A DNA stretch of 64,000 nucleotides from JAJTFW01 sp031421935. Its GTDB lineage: Bacteria > Bacteroidota > Bacteroidia > AKYH767-A > OLB10. The DNA is taken from assembly GCA_031421935.1 (NCBI GenBank), contig JANOPQ010000074.1:22126-86125 (forward strand), in the 5' to 3' direction. The notes below the pieces were generated by a model. It did no database searches. It saw only the letters and a list, made by a program, of their open reading frames with translations, and was not told the origin of the DNA. Within the stretch, counting starts at the first letter, position 1. Each line of letters starts with the position of its first letter. Positions 62,301-64,000 of the stretch are shown piece by piece. The position numbers were made by a program, and so were the translations under genes.

Positions 62301-62846
62301 ATGGAAAACAACGCAAAAAATATTCTTTCAAAAGAAAAAGAGCAACGAAAAAGGTGGAAACAAATCGTTGAGCAAACGATCAGCGAGGAACAGTTGATCA
62401 TTGATAATTTGCTCAATGAACCAGAAGAAATATTAACGAGTGGTCAAGGCATTTCTGACAAAGTTGCACGCTTTGGTGGAAGCTGGAAATTCATCATTTC
62501 TTTTATGATCTTATTGTTTATTTGGATTATTGTAAATACAGCAACTCCCGATTCAATCATTTTTGATCCGTATCCATTTATTTTGATGAATTTAATTCTA
62601 TCTACTATTGCTGCATTGCAAGCTCCCATTATTATGATGAGTCAAAATCGGAAGGAAGAGAAAGATCGAAAGAGAAGTGAGAATGATTATTTGATCAATC
62701 TTAAAGCTGAATTGGAATTAAGAAGTTTGCATCAGAAGATGGATTTGCTTTTAGAGGAACAAATCAAAGTATTGTTCGAAAGTCAGGCCCGACAAATGGA
62801 CTTACTTGAGAAAATTAGTAAGCAAATAAAGCTGAGTGGTGTTTGA
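62301..62846 (+). CDS. DUF1003 membrane protein
   Basis: A 181-residue protein with the DUF1003 arrangement: a hydrophilic N-terminus, the conserved DKVARFGGSWKFIISFMILL with the first helix, FDPYPFILMNLILSTIAALQAPIIMMSQNR with the second (quoted here in part of its length only), then a charged coiled-coil tail (KLKAELELRSLH-like region). Function of the family is unknown. No promoter element was identified. Confidence 0.88.
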   Translation: MENNAKNILSKEKEQRKRWKQIVEQTISEEQLIIDNLLNEPEEILTSGQGISDKVARFGGSWKFIISFMILLFIWIIVNTATPDSIIFDPYPFILMNLILSTIAALQAPIIMMSQNRKEEKDRKRSENDYLINLKAELELRSLHQKMDLLLEEQIKVLFESQARQMDLLEKISKQIKLSGV

Positions 62847-63108
62847 TTTTACCTCGTTTAAGATTTTTAATAAGATGCTGTATTTTTGTTATTTCTAATT
62901 AAAAATCAGTTGTTTATGATTTAAGTGATGGTTAACGGAGTGTCGGTCCAAATTGGTTGCAAAATGGGTATCAAGGCTTATTATTTTATACTTTTAAAAG
63001 TTGAAAGGATGAAAAAAGGCATATCTCCAGCTAATTATTCGTTTAATTCCCATTTAAAGCAATTGAAAATGACTTTATTGCGTATAAAATACTTTTCTTC
63101 ACATCATA

Positions 63109-63139
63109 TTGTTAATTCCGTTTCTATGTTCTATCTTTG
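63109..63139 (+). promoter_or_regulatory. promoter for rplU-rpmA
   Basis: TTG (63109-63111), a 20-base spacer and TATCTTTG (63132-63139): a full match to the Bacteroidota -33/-7 consensus, 32 bases before the rplU ATG. Confidence 0.7.
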
Positions 63140-63171
63140 CCCTCCCTTATTGGGGAATTAAGAATAAGAAC

Positions 63172-63483
63172 ATGTACGCAATTGTAAACATCGCCGGTCA
63201 ACAGTTTAAGGTTCAGGAAAACACGCCTGTCTTTATTCACCGATTAGAGGCTAATGAAGGTGATTCAGTAAATTTTAACGAAGTATTACTCGTTGATGAT
63301 AATGGATCTATTAAAGTTGGAGCACCTCTTCTTGCTGGAGCTTCCGTTTCTGCCAAAGTACTTTCTCACTTGAAAGGTGACAAAGTTTTAATTTTTAAGA
63401 AGAAGCGTCGTAAAGGGTACCAAAAATTAAATGGTCACCGTCAGTATTTGACAAAAATTCAAATTGAAAAAATTACTGCTTAA
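63172..63483 (+). CDS. rplU: 50S ribosomal protein L21
   Basis: A 103-residue large-subunit protein. MYAIVNIAGQQFKVQENTPV is the family N-terminus, and VLIFKKKRRKGYQKLNGHRQ the conserved basic 23S-rRNA-binding block. The ATG at 63172 is chosen because a longer frame would begin inside the promoter and add unrelated residues. Followed 25 bases later by rpmA, the usual pairing. Confidence 0.97.
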   Translation: MYAIVNIAGQQFKVQENTPVFIHRLEANEGDSVNFNEVLLVDDNGSIKVGAPLLAGASVSAKVLSHLKGDKVLIFKKKRRKGYQKLNGHRQYLTKIQIEKITA

Positions 63484-63508
63484 TTAGTAAAGCATAAAAG
63501 TTTAAAAC

Positions 63509-63781
63509 ATGGCACACAAAAAAGGCGTCGGTAGTTCTAGGAACGGACGCGAATCACATAGCAAAAGACTTGGTATTAAAGTTTTCGGTGGTCAAAGAGT
63601 AATCGCAGGAAACATCATCGTTCGTCAACGCGGAACAAAGCATCATCCTGGTGCTAACGTAGGAATCGGAAAAGATCATACGTTGTTTGCTTTGATCGAT
63701 GGTACAGTAATGTTCCGTAAGCGCATGGATGATAAATCCTTTGTTTACGTAAAACCATTCGAAGCTACGGCTACAGCATAA
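63509..63781 (+). CDS. rpmA: 50S ribosomal protein L27
   Basis: A 90-residue protein at the peptidyl-transferase site. It starts MAHKKGVGSSRNGRESHSKR with no N-terminal extension of the type cleaved in Firmicutes, and contains the signature RQRGTKHHPGANVGIGKDHT. Operon partner of rplU. A terminator follows 21 bases after the stop. Confidence 0.97.
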   Translation: MAHKKGVGSSRNGRESHSKRLGIKVFGGQRVIAGNIIVRQRGTKHHPGANVGIGKDHTLFALIDGTVMFRKRMDDKSFVYVKPFEATATA

Positions 63782-63802
63782 TAATTGAATAATATCCCAA
63801 AT

Positions 63803-63833
63803 AATGCCTTGCGAAAGTGAGGCATTTTTTTTT
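63803..63833 (+). terminator. Rho-independent terminator after rpmA
   Basis: AATGCCTTGC (63803-63812) pairs with GTGAGGCATT (63817-63826), including two G-T pairs, around the tetraloop GAAA, followed by a run of T. Confidence 0.92.
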
Positions 63834-63864
63834 GCGTGATTGTTAGAGTAGGAGATGGGAGTCC

Positions 63865-63876
63865 CGATAGCTATCG
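63865..63876. repeat. 12-bp palindrome CGATAGCTATCG
   Basis: Perfect palindrome within CCCGATAGCTATCGCATAGG, in gene-free sequence after rpmA. Possibly a shortened member of the same class of intergenic palindromes; weak on its own. Confidence 0.6.
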
Positions 63877-63946
63877 CATAGGCGTCAAGGCTAAATTAAA
63901 CGTTTATCAACAATTTGCAGAAAGTGTTGATTGCTAATATTCAATA

Positions 63947-63976
63947 TGTAGAGACGCCATTAATGGCGTCTCTACA
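63947..63976. repeat. 30-bp perfect palindrome (TGTAGAGACGCCATT half)
   Basis: TGTAGAGACGCCATT (63947-63961) is exactly complementary to 63962-63976. The right flank CTCTACAGGAATT is nearly the same as the right end of the palindrome at 47976 (CTCTACAGGGATT), although the cores differ. Confidence 0.92.
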
Positions 63977-64000
63977 GGAATTCACCCCCTTAATAGAGCC

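Noticed and set aside
62925..63161. 78-codon open frame before rplU
   Set aside because: It runs through a full -33/-7 promoter, has no family resemblance and a composition unlike real proteins.
1..64000. tRNA or rRNA genes, prophage, toxin-antitoxin or defence islands
   Set aside because: Read through all intergenic regions; none shows cloverleaf-like arms, rRNA sequence, integrases or recognised defence genes.

Overview
The window is a stretch of a low-GC Bacteroidota chromosome, with no sign of a phage, plasmid or genomic island. The assignment rests on marker families found almost only in that phylum: gliding-motility protein GldC, two PorG/DUF6089 proteins of the type IX secretion system (T9SS), secreted proteins carrying both kinds of T9SS C-terminal sorting domain, SprB repeats, DUF3667, and Bacteroidota-type promoters (TAnnTTTG at -7). 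A gliding or T9SS-bearing member of the Flavobacteriales/Chitinophagales/Sphingobacteriales grade fits best; genus cannot be read from the sequence.

Layout. 1-4.8 kb (+): coaX (cut by the window edge), an outer membrane protein, lptC, a small membrane protein and a PpiD-type chaperone, an envelope-assembly operon closed by a terminator. 4.9-5.9 kb: DUF3667 protein. 5.9-16.7 kb (-): an envelope-biogenesis block read as CBS protein, Omp85-like protein, nadK, two tandem PorG-like genes, uppS, bamA, two ompH/skp genes, murI. 16.8-31.4 kb: mixed housekeeping genes (pdxJ, VOC protein, M48 protease with a YjgN/DUF898 protein, serA, fbp, M20 amidohydrolase, a large propeller/barrel protein, gldC, engB, and a two-gene acyltransferase operon that looks like glycine-lipid synthesis). 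This segment holds most of the intergenic repeats. 31.9-47.8 kb (+): a complete division and cell wall (dcw) cluster, mraZ-rsmH-ftsL-ftsI-murE-mraY-murD-ftsW-murG-murC-ftsQ-ftsA-ftsZ plus a YqeY gene, lacking murF and ddl, preceded by a clear MraZ operator and ended by a terminator. 48.3-54.7 kb: a 2107-residue repeat-rich T9SS cargo protein. 54.8-63.8 kb: pheT, a second T9SS cargo protein on the minus strand, a DEAD-box helicase, an EamA transporter, a DUF1003 protein, rplU and rpmA.

How it fits together: about half of the window builds the envelope. nadK, uppS, the dcw cluster and murI supply peptidoglycan and its lipid carrier; lptC, bamA, Skp-like chaperones and PpiD build the outer membrane; PorG-like proteins and GldC belong to the T9SS/gliding apparatus, and two likely substrates of that machine lie in the same window.

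No complete undescribed system such as a defence island, biosynthetic cluster or CRISPR locus was found. The unexplained signals are mainly non-coding: a 153-bp MITE-like inverted repeat, 7-bp tandem arrays, two copies of a triple ACACGGAT element 11 kb apart, a 70-bp duplication with competing hairpins, and a cluster of long palindromes related to one at the far end of the window. Among proteins, the most unusual are the fusion of a degenerate metallopeptidase-like domain, beta-propeller and barrel at 24.5-27.8 kb, and the T9SS cargo at 57.2-59.6 kb whose N-terminal half is unrecognised.
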